DNA of 64,000 nt, taken from NCBI RefSeq assembly GCF_902141845.1, contig NZ_CABFPH010000001.1:1-64000 (forward strand). The letters run 5' to 3'. Below, in pieces: positions 17,154 to 26,064 of this stretch (within the stretch, counting starts at the first letter, position 1; each line of letters opens with the position of its first letter). The DNA is from Methylobacterium symbioticum (GTDB lineage: Bacteria; Pseudomonadota; Alphaproteobacteria; Rhizobiales; Beijerinckiaceae). Both the position numbers and the translations under genes were made by a program. The notes under the pieces are model-generated. The model was not told the origin of the DNA, did not search any database, and saw only the letters and a program-made list of their open reading frames with translations.

Positions 17154-18049
17154 CGTGAAGTCTCCGCTGCGACCCGGCCCATGAGCCGGTCGAGGATGTC
17201 GTCGAGCGCCGCTTCCCACGGCCGTGGCACGACGCCGAAGGCGGCCGTCAGCGTGTCGGTCGAGAGGACCGAGTTGGCCGGGCGCTGCGCCGGGGTCGGA
17301 TAGGAGGTGGTCGGGATGCCCTCGACCGGGATCGCGCGGCCGCCGCGACGGGCGGCTCCCGCGACGATGGCGCGGGCGAAGCCGCACCACGTGGTGGCGC
17401 CGGCATTCACGCAGTGAAAGGTGCCGGTCGGCGCGTCCGCGTCTTCAGCGAGGCGCAGGGCGATCGTCATCAGGGCGACGGCGAGATCGCCCGCGCTCGT
17501 CGGACAGCCGTGCTGGTCATCGACGACGGTGAGCTTGTCGCGCTCGCCGGCGAGCCGGAGCATCGTCTTGACGAAGTTGCCGCGGTGCGGGCTCACCACC
17601 CAGGCAGTGCGCACGACGGCATGACGCGGGTTGCCCGTGCGCACGGCGAGCTCTCCGCCCGCCTTGCTGGCGCCGTAGACGCTGCGCGGCGCGATCGGGT
17701 CGTCGGTCTGGTAGGGGCCCGCCTTCGTGCCGGCGAAGACGTAGTCGGTGGACACATGCACGAGCGGGATCGACCGCCGTGCCGTCTCGGCCGCCAGGAT
17801 GGCCGGCGCCAGCGCGTTGAGGCGCCAGGCCTCGGCGATCTCGGATTCCGCCTTGTCGACCGCCGTGTAGGCGGCCGTGTTGATCACCGCGCCGTAGCTG
17901 CCCGCATCGAGGGCGGCGGCGACCGCAGCCGCGTCGGTGATGTCGAGCTCGGTGCGGCTCGGTGCGTGCAGGACGGTGCCGGCCGGCCAGGCGAGCGCCT
18001 GAAGCTCGGTGCCGACCTGGCCCGCCCCGCCGAGGATGAGGACGTTCAT
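17150..18049 (-). CDS. rfbD: dTDP-4-dehydrorhamnose reductase
   Basis: RfbD/RmlD reduces dTDP-4-keto-L-rhamnose to dTDP-L-rhamnose with NAD(P)H, the last step of the pathway. The protein is a 299-residue short-chain dehydrogenase with a Rossmann start ([12 protein letters not shown]), substrate/cofactor loops [14 protein letters not shown] and VSTDYVFAG, and the catalytic YxxxK in [11 protein letters not shown]. It lies 4 bp after rfbB and overlaps rfbA, so all are co-transcribed. Confidence 0.96.
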   Translation of the reverse strand: MNVLILGGAGQVGTELQALAWPAGTVLHAPSRTELDITDAAAVAAALDAGSYGAVINTAAYTAVDKAESEIAEAWRLNALAPAILAAETARRSIPLVHVSTDYVFAGTKAGPYQTDDPIAPRSVYGASKAGGELAVRTGNPRHAVVRTAWVVSPHRGNFVKTMLRLAGERDKLTVVDDQHGCPTSAGDLAVALMTIALRLAEDADAPTGTFHCVNAGATTWCGFARAIVAGAARRGGRAIPVEGIPTTSYPTPAQRPANSVLSTDTLTAAFGVVPRPWEAALDDILDRLMGRVAAETSR

Positions 18050-18053
18050 CGCC

Positions 18054-19109
18054 TCAGCCCGCGGTGCCGAGGCCGAGGCGCTCGCCCTTGTAGCGGCCCT
18101 CGCGGATCGGGCGCCACCACGCCTCGTTGTCGAGATACCAGCGGATGGTCGCCTCCAGGGCCTCCTCGAAGCTCTTGGTCGGCGCCCAGCCGAGTTCTCC
18201 TTCCGCCTTCGACGGGTCGATGGCGTAGCGCCGGTCGTGGCCCGGACGGTCGGCCACGAAGGTGATCAGGCGCTCGTGCGGGCCGCCCTCGGGACGCAGC
18301 CGGTCGAAGGCCGCGCACAGGGCCTTCACCACCGCGAGATTGTTGCGCACCGCCCGGCCGCCGAGCAGGTAGGTCTCGCCGAGCCGGCCCCGCTCCAGCA
18401 CCGCCACGAGGCCGCGGGCGTGGTCCTCGACATGGATCCAGTCGCGCTCGTTCTGACCGTCGCCGTAGACCGGCAGCGGGCGCCCCTCCAGAGCGTTGAG
18501 GATCATCAGCGGGATCAGCTTCTCGGGGAAGTGGCGCGGCCCGTAATTGTTCGAGCAGTTCGTCACCAGGACCGGAAGCCCGTAGGTCTCGTGCCAAGCA
18601 CGGGCGAGATGGTCCGAGGCGGCCTTCGAGGCGGAATAGGGCGAGCGCGGATCGTAGCGGCTCGTCTCCGTGAAGAATCCGCCCGGCGGCAGCGAGCCAT
18701 AGACCTCGTCCGTGGAGACGTGGAGGAAGCGGAACCGCTCCTTCTCCGCGCCCGACAGGCTCTCGTAATGGCCGCGGGCCGCGTCGAGCATGACCTGCGT
18801 GCCGATCACGTTGGTGCGCACGAAGGCACCCGGATCGGTGATCGAGCGGTCGACATGGCTCTCGGCGGCCAGATGCATCACCGCTTCCGGGCGGAAGCTG
18901 CGGAAGGCCTCGAGGATCGCCGGCCGATCGCAGATGTCGGCCTCGATCAGGCGGTGGCGCGCATCGCCCTCGAGGCTGGCCAGCGAGACCGGGTTGGCGG
19001 CGTAGGTCAGCGCATCGACGGTCGCCACCTCGTGTCCGAGATCGTGCACGAGGTGCAGCACGAGCGCCGAGCCGATGAAGCCGCAGCCGCCGGTCACCAA
19101 TATCCGCAT
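18054..19109 (-). CDS. rfbB: dTDP-glucose 4,6-dehydratase
   Basis: RfbB/RmlB converts dTDP-glucose to dTDP-4-keto-6-deoxyglucose using tightly bound NAD+. It is a 351-residue extended SDR with TGGCGFIGSAL at the N-terminus, HLAAESHVDRSI, STDEVYGSL, and the catalytic Tyr/Lys in YSASKAASDH. The ATG at 19109 starts right at MRILVTGGCGF. An in-frame upstream extension to 19202 is not homologous in character. Second in the operon, it begins 113 bp after rfbC, the only sizeable gap in the unit. Confidence 0.96.
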   Translation of the reverse strand: MRILVTGGCGFIGSALVLHLVHDLGHEVATVDALTYAANPVSLASLEGDARHRLIEADICDRPAILEAFRSFRPEAVMHLAAESHVDRSITDPGAFVRTNVIGTQVMLDAARGHYESLSGAEKERFRFLHVSTDEVYGSLPPGGFFTETSRYDPRSPYSASKAASDHLARAWHETYGLPVLVTNCSNNYGPRHFPEKLIPLMILNALEGRPLPVYGDGQNERDWIHVEDHARGLVAVLERGRLGETYLLGGRAVRNNLAVVKALCAAFDRLRPEGGPHERLITFVADRPGHDRRYAIDPSKAEGELGWAPTKSFEEALEATIRWYLDNEAWWRPIREGRYKGERLGLGTAG

Positions 19110-19222
19110 CGCCAAGCCTTTCCGAAGAGGCGCGGCCTGTCCCGATGGGCTCAGGCCGGTTCGATCACGTCCCGAGGACCGACGCGATACGCGCAGGATC
19201 AAGGACTTGGACAGCCCCTGCC

Positions 19223-19774
19223 TTAGAATTGCGGCCCGATCTCGGCAAGGCGCGGCGCGCGGCGGTCCTTGTCGGAGAGGATCGCCTCCGCCTCGGCCAG
19301 CGGCCAGGCGATGCCGACATCCGGGTCGTTCCAGACCAGGGCCCGGTCATGGGCGGGGCTGTAATAGGCGTCCACCTTATAGGCGACCATCGTATCGGGG
19401 GTGAGCGTGCAGAAGCCGTGCGCGAAGCCGTGCGGCACCAGGAGCTGATCGCCGGCCTCGGCATCGAGCCTCACCGCGACGTGCCGGCCGAAGCTCGGCG
19501 AGCCCGCGCGCAGATCCACCGCCACGTCGAGGATGGCGCCGGCGAGCACGCGCACCAGCTTGGTCTGGGCCGCCGGCGCGAGCTGGAAGTGCAGACCCCG
19601 GATCGTGCCCTTGGGCGCCGAGAACGACTGGTTGTCCTGCACGAAGGCGATGTCGAGGCCCGCCCGTGCCAGAACGTCCGCCCGGTAGGTCTCACTGAAC
19701 CAGCCGCGCGCGTCCCCGTGCCGCTTCGGTCGGACGAGCTTGACCGCCGGGATCTCCGTGTCGATCACTTCCAT
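19223..19774 (-). CDS. rfbC: dTDP-4-dehydrorhamnose 3,5-epimerase
   Basis: RfbC/RmlC epimerises dTDP-4-keto-6-deoxyglucose at C3 and C5. It is a 183-residue cupin with the family blocks VKLVRPKRHGDARGWFSETY, QDNQSFSAPKGTIRGLHFQ (active-site His) and LLVPHGFAHGF. It is the promoter-proximal gene of rfbCBDA. The ATG at 19774 has a strong Shine-Dalgarno (AGGAGGGG, 5 bases away). dTDP-L-rhamnose goes into LPS, exopolysaccharide or glycoprotein glycans. No glycosyltransferase is nearby to say which. Confidence 0.95.
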   Translation of the reverse strand: MEVIDTEIPAVKLVRPKRHGDARGWFSETYRADVLARAGLDIAFVQDNQSFSAPKGTIRGLHFQLAPAAQTKLVRVLAGAILDVAVDLRAGSPSFGRHVAVRLDAEAGDQLLVPHGFAHGFCTLTPDTMVAYKVDAYYSPAHDRALVWNDPDVGIAWPLAEAEAILSDKDRRAPRLAEIGPQF

Positions 19775-19933
19775 GGGATCCCCTCCTCAGGGACGCCCCC
19801 GCCGCACAACGTCGGCAGGAGGCGGAGAGCCGCAGCAAGACAGGCTATCGGCGCCGATATGCCCGCGGCATCCCGAGATTGCAGGCATCTGTCAAGTCAC
19901 GGATCCCGGAGCCTGCCCGGAATGACAATCCGG

Positions 19934-20872
19934 TCAGCGCCCCGGACTTTCGATCGCCGGCAACTCATTCGGCGGCAGGCCGGCAGCGGCCTGTGCCTGC
20001 TGAGGCTGCACGCCGCGGGCACGATTGGCGAGCGCGACGGTCAGGCGCTCGGCCGCGTCCGGCTGCATCACGGCCAGGACCTCGGCCATCTTGCGCGGGT
20101 TCATGGCGAGCACGATCGGCACCAGCACCTCGTGGCCGAGCCGGTCGAAGACGCGCGCCGCATCCTTCGGCTTCATCGTCTCGTACATGGTGACGATGTT
20201 CTTCAGGCCCTGCCGGGCCGCATCCTCCCGCTGAGGCGCGCCGTCGGCCTTCTCCTCCGCCTTCTTGAGATCGCCGACGCCGGATTCGAGCTTGCGCTCG
20301 GCCTCGCCGAGGACGCGCTCGCGCAGCTCCAGCTCATCGGTCTTCTGCCGGAGGGCGTCGCGCCGCGCGGCCAGCTTCTCGAGCAGGGCCCGCTCGGTCG
20401 GCGACACCGGATCCGGCATCGGCGGCTGGGCGCGCGGCGGCGGTTCCGGCTCCTTCGGCTTCTCGGCCTCCTTGGGCGTCACCGAGCCGGTCGTCGCCGG
20501 GTCGGTCGGGACGTAGCCGCTGCGCGCCTCGGCAAGCACGCGGGCGAATTCCGGCAGCGCCCCGTTCGGCGGCGGATCGGACAGGGTCAGGGAGCCGAGC
20601 TTCAGAACCAGCAGGCCGCTCGCGGCGAGCGTCACCGCATCGATCAGGCGCAGGCGGAAGGGTCTCGCCGGCTTCAAGCGGGACCGGCGGAGGGCCGATG
20701 CCGCGTCGCGCGCGCGCCGCGCCAGGGCCGGCTTGGCCTGACGCGGCTTGACCCGACCCGGCTTGGTTTGAGCCAGCTGAGCTTGGGATAGTTGCGCCTG
20801 GGCCAGCCGGGCGTCGGCCGGTTTCGCGAGGGCCGGCTTGTTGGCTGGAGCCTGTTCGGGCGGGCCGCTCAT
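19934..20872 (-). CDS. motE: MotE-like flagellar protein (MgtE N-terminal-like domain)
   Basis: A 312-residue protein. The N-terminal ~65 residues are low-complexity and basic, with a run of near-repeats (LAQAQLSQAQLAQ). A single membrane segment follows at ~75-95 (LIDAVTLAASGLLVLKLGSL). A Pro/Glu-rich linker leads to a coiled-coil (~155-210) and a C-terminal MgtE_N-like domain (MYETMKPKDAARVFDRLGHE, then LAVMQPDAAERL). This is the layout of MotE, a periplasmic chaperone of MotC first described in Sinorhizobium. Its ATG overlaps the DUF6468 stop by 4 bp. Position at the end of fliL-fliM-DUF6468 supports a flagellar role. Confidence 0.82.
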   Translation of the reverse strand: MSGPPEQAPANKPALAKPADARLAQAQLSQAQLAQTKPGRVKPRQAKPALARRARDAASALRRSRLKPARPFRLRLIDAVTLAASGLLVLKLGSLTLSDPPPNGALPEFARVLAEARSGYVPTDPATTGSVTPKEAEKPKEPEPPPRAQPPMPDPVSPTERALLEKLAARRDALRQKTDELELRERVLGEAERKLESGVGDLKKAEEKADGAPQREDAARQGLKNIVTMYETMKPKDAARVFDRLGHEVLVPIVLAMNPRKMAEVLAVMQPDAAERLTVALANRARGVQPQQAQAAAGLPPNELPAIESPGR

Positions 20873-21339
20873 GCGGCCCGGTTCCGCACGCGCTGCAGGG
20901 CACGCTCGGTCATGGCGAGGCTCGCCGCGGCCGCGGCACCGAGCCGATCGCTATGCGCCCCCTGGACGGGGGTGGGCGCGGGCGATGGCGGCGCGGCCGG
21001 GCGGGCGGCGCTGCGGGCCTCGCCGACGATGGCGCCGATCCGAGCCAGCACGGTTTCCCCGGCCGCGACCTGGGCGGCGATCCCCGCCGCGCAGGCGGAG
21101 GCCGTCTCCAGCCGCTCGGCCAGCATCCGGTCGGATTCGTCCACCGCCGACCGCAGCGAGCCGATCGCCCGCTCGGCGGAGCTGGTCGCGATCATCAGGT
21201 CGCCGATGGTCTGCCGGAGCGCCGCCTCGTCGCCCTTCAGCTGCGCGATACGCCGCGACAGCCGCACCGAGGTGGCGATCGTCGCGACGAGCAGGACCGC
21301 GACGAGGATGTCGGCGAGCAGAGTGATCAGGACGCTCAT
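20869..21339 (-). CDS. DUF6468 flagellar-cluster membrane protein
   Basis: A 156-residue protein. Residues ~3-26 form one N-terminal membrane helix (LITLLADILVAVLLVATIAT). A long coiled-coil-prone region (~30-110) is rich in Ala, Glu and Arg, then a Pro-rich segment. The pattern matches DUF6468, found beside fliM in alphaproteobacteria. Its exact role is unknown. It is tightly packed: 6 bp after fliM and overlapping motE by 4 bp, so it is translated with the motor genes. Confidence 0.8.
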   Translation of the reverse strand: MSVLITLLADILVAVLLVATIATSVRLSRRIAQLKGDEAALRQTIGDLMIATSSAERAIGSLRSAVDESDRMLAERLETASACAAGIAAQVAAGETVLARIGAIVGEARSAARPAAPPSPAPTPVQGAHSDRLGAAAAASLAMTERALQRVRNRAA

Positions 21340-21345
21340 CGCAGC

Positions 21346-22560
21346 CTACCCGTCGTTGCGGTTGTTCATGGAGGCTTCGTAGGCCTGCAGCGTGGTGCGC
21401 GAGCGCCTGAGCGGACGCGTCACCTGCACGGCGATGTTGTCGTCGATCCGGCCGATCCGGCCCTGCGTCAGGGACCAGTCTCCGCAGCGCACGGTGATGA
21501 GGTCGGAGGGCTTGGCGTCGAACATCAGCGTGTCGCCGATCTTGAGCGCCATCACGCGCTTCAGAGGCAGCATCATCTCGTGGAGCACCGCCTCCATGGT
21601 CAGGTCCGCCTGCCAGATCTCGGTGGCGAGGTGCCCTTCCCAGATATGGTCGCGGCCGAGCTTCTCACCCATGAAGCTCTGCATGAGCAGTTCACGGATC
21701 GGCTCGATGGTCGCGTAGGGGAACAGGATCTGCAGCAGGCCGCCGCGCCCGTCCATGTCGAGGCGCAGGCCGATCAGGATGGCGGCGTTGCCGGGGCGGG
21801 TGATGGTGGCGAAGCGCGGATTGGTCTCGATGCGGTCGATCGCGAAGCGGACCGGCGAGAGCGGCTGGAAGGAGAGTTCGAGGTCGCCGAGGATGATCTC
21901 GACGAGGCGGCGCACGAGCTGCATCTCGATCGCCGTGAAGGGCCGTCCGTCGAGGCGGGAGGACGAGCCGCCGCGCTTGCCACCGAGCAGGAGGTCGAGG
22001 GTCGAGTAGGCGAGGTTCGACTCGACCGTGACGAGGCCGGAATTCTCCCAGGCATCGGCCCGGAACACGCCGAGCAGGGTCGGGAGCGGGATCGCGTTGA
22101 CGTAGTCGCCGAAGCGGACCGAGGTGATGTTGTCGAGAGTGACCTCGACGTTGTCCTGGAAGAAGTTGCGCAGGCTCGTCGACAACAACCGGATCATCCG
22201 GTCGAAGACGATCTCCAGCATCGGCAGGCGCTCGTACTGGACGACGCCCGAATCGACGATGGCGCGCACGCCCCCGGCCCCGGAGGCCGAGAGCTCGCGC
22301 ATGGAGAAGCCCAGGACCCCGTCGATCTCGTCCTGGGTGAGGATACGGTCGTTGCCGGCGAGCTCGGGGAGGTTGTCGCTCTCCCCGTCCTCGATCATCG
22401 TCGCCCATTCGGCGGCGACGTCGCTGGCGGCGCGCGTGGTGCCCTGCTCGGCGAGCGCGGCGCCCCACTCCTCGGCGAGCGACGCGTCACCGCCCTCGGC
22501 CCCCTGCTCCAGCAGGGCTGCGGCCCAATCGTCCTCGGCGTTCGGGTCGTCCGGTTCCAT
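21346..22560 (-). CDS. fliM: Flagellar motor switch protein FliM with extended N-terminus
   Basis: FliM forms the cytoplasmic C-ring and binds phospho-CheY to switch rotation. The 404-residue protein has the CheY-binding segment (ILTQDEIDGVLGF) only at ~residue 73, the CheC-like middle domain (VRAIVDSGVVQYERLPMLEI, FVLG-type blocks) and the C-terminal FliN-like domain (LPLKRVMALKIGDTL). The first ~70 residues are extra compared with typical FliM. They contain three spaced Trp-Ala units (DDWAAALLEQG, EEWGAALAEQG, AEWATMIEDG). It follows fliL by 77 bp and precedes DUF6468. Confidence 0.94.
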   Translation of the reverse strand: MEPDDPNAEDDWAAALLEQGAEGGDASLAEEWGAALAEQGTTRAASDVAAEWATMIEDGESDNLPELAGNDRILTQDEIDGVLGFSMRELSASGAGGVRAIVDSGVVQYERLPMLEIVFDRMIRLLSTSLRNFFQDNVEVTLDNITSVRFGDYVNAIPLPTLLGVFRADAWENSGLVTVESNLAYSTLDLLLGGKRGGSSSRLDGRPFTAIEMQLVRRLVEIILGDLELSFQPLSPVRFAIDRIETNPRFATITRPGNAAILIGLRLDMDGRGGLLQILFPYATIEPIRELLMQSFMGEKLGRDHIWEGHLATEIWQADLTMEAVLHEMMLPLKRVMALKIGDTLMFDAKPSDLITVRCGDWSLTQGRIGRIDDNIAVQVTRPLRRSRTTLQAYEASMNNRNDG

Positions 22561-22637
22561 CCGCGCGGCCTAAAGCAGGGTTCGGTGAAGAGGGGCCGCA
22601 GCCCGCGGGCGAAGACCTGCGGCGCGGCGATCGGGGA

Positions 22638-23141
22638 CTACTGAATGATCACGTCCTTGAAGAGCACCGCCTCGACCTTCGCGGGGTAGGTCGCGACGTT
22701 CACGCGCCGGAGCAATTCCTCGCGCAGCCGGTAGAGGCCGGCCGAACCGGACAGGTCGCTCGCGCGCAGCTCCCGCATGTAGACCTGCAACGTATCCTCC
22801 ACGCGCGGCATCAGCGGCTTCACCTCGCTCTCGACCTTGGCGTCCTTGAGCTCCAGGGCGATGCGGATCTTGGCGAACTTGGCCTTGTCCTGGTTCGCTT
22901 CCGGCGTGAGGTTGAGGATCATCTCGCGCACGTCGAGGAAGACGACGGGCTTCTTCTCCTCGACCTGGGCGTGCTCGCCCTCGGCATGGGCGGCAGCGCG
23001 CTTCTTCATCACGAAGGCGCCTCCGCCGCCGAGCGCCAGCAGGGCGACGGCGCCGATGATGATGAGCTTCTTCTTGCTCTTCGGGGCTTCCGCCTCGGCG
23101 GCCTCGCCCTCGGCGGGCGCCTTCTTCGGCTTCTTGGCCAT
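22638..23141 (-). CDS. fliL: Flagellar basal-body-associated protein FliL
   Basis: FliL is a single-pass inner-membrane protein that associates with the stator and supports torque. The 167-residue protein has a Lys/Glu-rich cytoplasmic start (MAKKPKKAPAEG), one membrane helix at ~26-44 (LIIIGAVALLALGGGGAFV) and a periplasmic domain (VVFLDVREMILNLTPEANQD, then DVIIQ at the end). It is first gene of the minus-strand arm and is divergent from flgF across 268 bp. Confidence 0.93.
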   Translation of the reverse strand: MAKKPKKAPAEGEAAEAEAPKSKKKLIIIGAVALLALGGGGAFVMKKRAAAHAEGEHAQVEEKKPVVFLDVREMILNLTPEANQDKAKFAKIRIALELKDAKVESEVKPLMPRVEDTLQVYMRELRASDLSGSAGLYRLREELLRRVNVATYPAKVEAVLFKDVIIQ

Positions 23142-23347
23142 GAACGTCGCGTCCGGCGTTGATGATGACGTGCCGCCGTTCGGGCGCCAAGTCTGTGGTC
23201 CGGTATCGCGAAACGCAGTTAACGCGCCGTTAAGGAGGCAAATTGTGCCGGGTCGGCTTTGCCGCCGGGCGCTGACGGAAGAACCGAAAGCCGACCATCG
23301 TTAACCCTAAGACACTGAGAACACACGGCGTTCAGTTCCAGGCCCGG

Positions 23348-23364
23348 TTGGCACGGAGGATGCG
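23348..23364 (+). promoter_or_regulatory. Possible sigma-54-type promoter for flgF
   Basis: TTGGCACGGAGGATGCG keeps the GG-N10-GC core of sigma-54 promoters (TGGCAC at 23349-23354, TGC at 23361-23363). It lies about 50 bp before the flgF ATG. The -12 element is imperfect (ATGC rather than TTGC). Sigma-54 drives some flagellar operons in alphaproteobacteria, but not all, so this is suggestive only. Confidence 0.3.
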
Positions 23365-23409
23365 CAGGGGATCCCGACCGTGCCTGCCGCACGTGCCGGA
23401 CCTCAAGCG

Positions 23410-24150
23410 ATGCAGAACGCCCTCTTCGTCGGTGTGTCGAGCCAGGTCGCGCTCCAGCGCGAGCTCGACGTCATCGCCAACAACATGGCCAACGTCGCCA
23501 CCAACGGCTTCAAGGGCCGCGGCATTCGCTTCCAGGAATATCTGATGCCGGTGGCGAGCGCGGATTCGTTCCAGCGCTCGGACCGCCGCCTCTCCTACGT
23601 CATCGACCAGGGCACCGTGCTCGACCTCGCCCAGGGACCGGTGGAGCAGACGGGCAACCCGCTCCACGTGGCCCTGCGCGGGCCCGCCTTCCTGGCGGTC
23701 CAGACCCCGCAGGGCGAGCGCTACACCCGCAACGGCGCGCTGGAGGTGAATGCGCAGGGAACGCTGGTGACGAGCGACGGCCACGCCGTGCAGGGCGATG
23801 GCGGCCCGATCCAGATCAACGCCCAGGAGACCGGGCTGACCATCGGCACCGACGGCACCGTCTCCACCAATTTCGGCGTGCGCGGCAAGCTCAAGCTCGT
23901 CACCTTCGCCAACCCGCAGCGGCTCACCAGCGAAGGGGGCAACCTCTACGCCTCGCCCGATCCCGCCCAGCCCGCCGGCCTGCAGGGGCGCCTCGAATCC
24001 GGGGCGCTGGAGCGCTCCAACGTGCGGCCGGTCATCGAGATGACCCGGCTGATGGACGTGAACCGCAGCTACGCGATGATCTCCAGCGTGATCTCGCGTC
24101 TCGACGACATGCGCGGCACCGCGATCCGGCGCCTCGCCGACGTCGCCTAA
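23410..24150 (+). CDS. flgF: Flagellar proximal rod protein FlgF
   Basis: FlgF forms part of the periplasmic rod. It is a 246-residue protein of the rod/hook family, with the N-terminal helix and ANNMANVATNGFKGRG motif, central blocks (YVIDQGTVLDLAQGPVEQTG; AFLAVQTPQGERYTRNG) and the C-terminal coiled-coil segment (MDVNRSYAMISSVISRLDDM). The ATG at 23410 starts at the conserved MQNALFVGVSSQ. The 10 codons upstream in frame are not conserved in character. First gene of flgFGAH, 17 bp before flgG. Confidence 0.93.
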   Translation: MQNALFVGVSSQVALQRELDVIANNMANVATNGFKGRGIRFQEYLMPVASADSFQRSDRRLSYVIDQGTVLDLAQGPVEQTGNPLHVALRGPAFLAVQTPQGERYTRNGALEVNAQGTLVTSDGHAVQGDGGPIQINAQETGLTIGTDGTVSTNFGVRGKLKLVTFANPQRLTSEGGNLYASPDPAQPAGLQGRLESGALERSNVRPVIEMTRLMDVNRSYAMISSVISRLDDMRGTAIRRLADVA

Positions 24151-24167
24151 GGCAAGGACCGCTCCCG

Positions 24168-24959
24168 ATGCGCGCCCTCTACGCTGCCGCCACCGGCATG
24201 GCGGCCCAGGAACTCAACGTCCAGGTCATCTCGAACAACATCGCGAACCTGCGCACCACCGGCTACAAGCGCCAGCAGCCGCATTTCCAGGACCTGCTCT
24301 ACCAGAACCTTCGCCGGGCCGGCTCCTCGACCTCGGAGCAGAACACGCAGCTCCCGGCCGGGCTCGCCATCGGCTCGGGCGTGAAGACGACCTCGACGGC
24401 CCGGGTGATGTCGCAGGGCACGCTCACCTCGACCGAGAAGGATTACGACGTCGCGATCCGCGGCGAGGGCCTGTTCCGGGTGACGATGCCGGACGGGCGC
24501 ACCGCCTACACCCGCGACGGCTCGTTCGATCTCTCCGCGCAGGGACAGCTCGTCACCCGCGACGGATACCTCGTCGATCCGGGCATCACCGTGCCGAACA
24601 CCGCGACCTCGGTGACGATCAGCGCCTCGGGCGCCGTGCAGGCGACTTTGCCGGGCCAGACCGCGCCGCAGCAGCTCGGCCAGTTCCAGCTCGCTCGCTT
24701 CGTCAACAAGGTCGGCCTCGAATCGATCGGCGACAACCTGTTCATCGAGACCGCGGCCTCGGGGCCGGCGATCAACGGCCTGCCCGGCGCGGAGGGCTTC
24801 GGCAACCTGCAGCAATCCTATCTCGAAGAAGCGAACGTGAACGCCGTCACCGAGATCTCGTCCCTGATCGCCGCGCAGCGCGCCTACGAGATGAACTCGA
24901 AGGTCGTCACTGCCGCCGACCAGATGCTCTCCACCACCTCGCAGATGTTCCGGAGCTGA
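24168..24959 (+). CDS. flgG: Flagellar distal rod protein FlgG
   Basis: FlgG is the distal rod subunit that passes through the P and L rings. Its 263 residues are the usual length. The N-terminal MRALYAAATGMAAQELNVQV and SNNIANLRTTGYKRQ, central GEGLFRVTMPDGRTAYTRDG, and C-terminal VTEISSLIAAQRAYEMNSKV are all diagnostic. AAGGA sits 8 bases before the ATG. It is followed after 8 bp by flgA. Confidence 0.96.
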   Translation: MRALYAAATGMAAQELNVQVISNNIANLRTTGYKRQQPHFQDLLYQNLRRAGSSTSEQNTQLPAGLAIGSGVKTTSTARVMSQGTLTSTEKDYDVAIRGEGLFRVTMPDGRTAYTRDGSFDLSAQGQLVTRDGYLVDPGITVPNTATSVTISASGAVQATLPGQTAPQQLGQFQLARFVNKVGLESIGDNLFIETAASGPAINGLPGAEGFGNLQQSYLEEANVNAVTEISSLIAAQRAYEMNSKVVTAADQMLSTTSQMFRS

Positions 24960-24967
24960 GGCCGCCC

Positions 24968-26050
24968 ATGAGCGCCCCCTTCGCAGACGCCGATCCGTTG
25001 CCCGATCTCTCCGACCTGACACCGATGGTCCGGCGCCTGCCGGCGCGCGCCGTGCCGATGCGCCTGTCCATCGTCCTGCGGGCCATCTTCTCCGTTCTGG
25101 CGCTCGGCGCGATCGGCATGTTCGCGAGTCCCGCGCGCGCCGAGGCGCCGATGCGGCTGCGCGGCGACGTGACCGCGCGGGGCGATGTGTTGACGCTCGG
25201 CGACCTCGTCGAGAACGCCCCGGATTCCGCGCGCGCGCGACCGTTGTTCCGCGCCCCGGCGCTCGGCGCCACCGGCACCATCCAGGCCCGGCGCATCGTC
25301 GAGGCGGTCGCCGCCGCAGGCCTGGGACCGGTGGAGACCGGCGGGCGCGGCCAGATCAGCGTGCTGCGGGCCGCGCGCCGGGTCGCCGCGCCCGAGATCG
25401 AGGCCGCCCTGAAGCGGTCCCTGGAGACCCCCTTCGCCATCGACGCGAAGCTCCGGGCTATCCGCCTCGACGGCGAGGCGCCGGTCCTGCTCGCCCCCCT
25501 CGACCTCGCCGGGCAGGCCACAGCCCTCGCCGTGAGCTACGATCCGCGCCCCCGCCGGGTTGCGGCGCTGATCAGCCTCGGCGAGCGGCAGGCGAGCCTG
25601 CGCGTCTCCGGCGTCGCGGTGGAACTGCGCGAGGTGGTCGTTCTCAATCGGGCGCTGGCGCGCGGCGACCGCGTCGCCGAGGCGGACCTCGCCCTGGAGC
25701 GCCGCCCGCGCGAGGGCACGCCGCCCGACGCCCTGACCGTGCCGAGCCCGGGCGAGGTGGCGCAGCGTTCGCTCTCCGCCGGCACGGTGCTGCGGGCCGG
25801 CGACACCGCGCCGCCCGAGCTCGTGGCGCGCGGCGAGATGGTGACCCTCGTCTACGACGCGCCCGGCATCAGCCTGTCGATGCGCGGCATCAGCAACGAT
25901 GCCGGCCGTCTCGGGGCCACGGTCAGCGTCCTCAACGCCACCTCCAAGAAGGTGGTCCAGGGCACGGTCGTCGGGCCGGCCCGCGTCGCGGTCGGCCCGG
26001 CCGCGCCGCAGCGGCAGGCCAGCGCCGCCGCCAACCCGATGATCCGCTGA
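24968..26050 (+). CDS. flgA: P-ring assembly chaperone FlgA
   Basis: FlgA is a periplasmic chaperone for FlgI P-ring formation. The 360-residue protein has a C-terminal SAF/ChapFlgA domain (residues ~225-345: VVLNRALARGDRVAEADLAL, LSAGTVLRAGD, LVYDAPGISLSMRGI). The hydrophobic signal core (IVLRAIFSVLALGAIGMFA, cleavage near SPARA) begins only at residue ~34. The true start may therefore be the in-frame ATG at 25025 or 25058. None of the three has a convincing Shine-Dalgarno, so I keep the longest. Confidence 0.88.
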   Translation: MSAPFADADPLPDLSDLTPMVRRLPARAVPMRLSIVLRAIFSVLALGAIGMFASPARAEAPMRLRGDVTARGDVLTLGDLVENAPDSARARPLFRAPALGATGTIQARRIVEAVAAAGLGPVETGGRGQISVLRAARRVAAPEIEAALKRSLETPFAIDAKLRAIRLDGEAPVLLAPLDLAGQATALAVSYDPRPRRVAALISLGERQASLRVSGVAVELREVVVLNRALARGDRVAEADLALERRPREGTPPDALTVPSPGEVAQRSLSAGTVLRAGDTAPPELVARGEMVTLVYDAPGISLSMRGISNDAGRLGATVSVLNATSKKVVQGTVVGPARVAVGPAAPQRQASAAANPMIR

Positions 26051-26064
26051 GACCAGGTCGAGCC

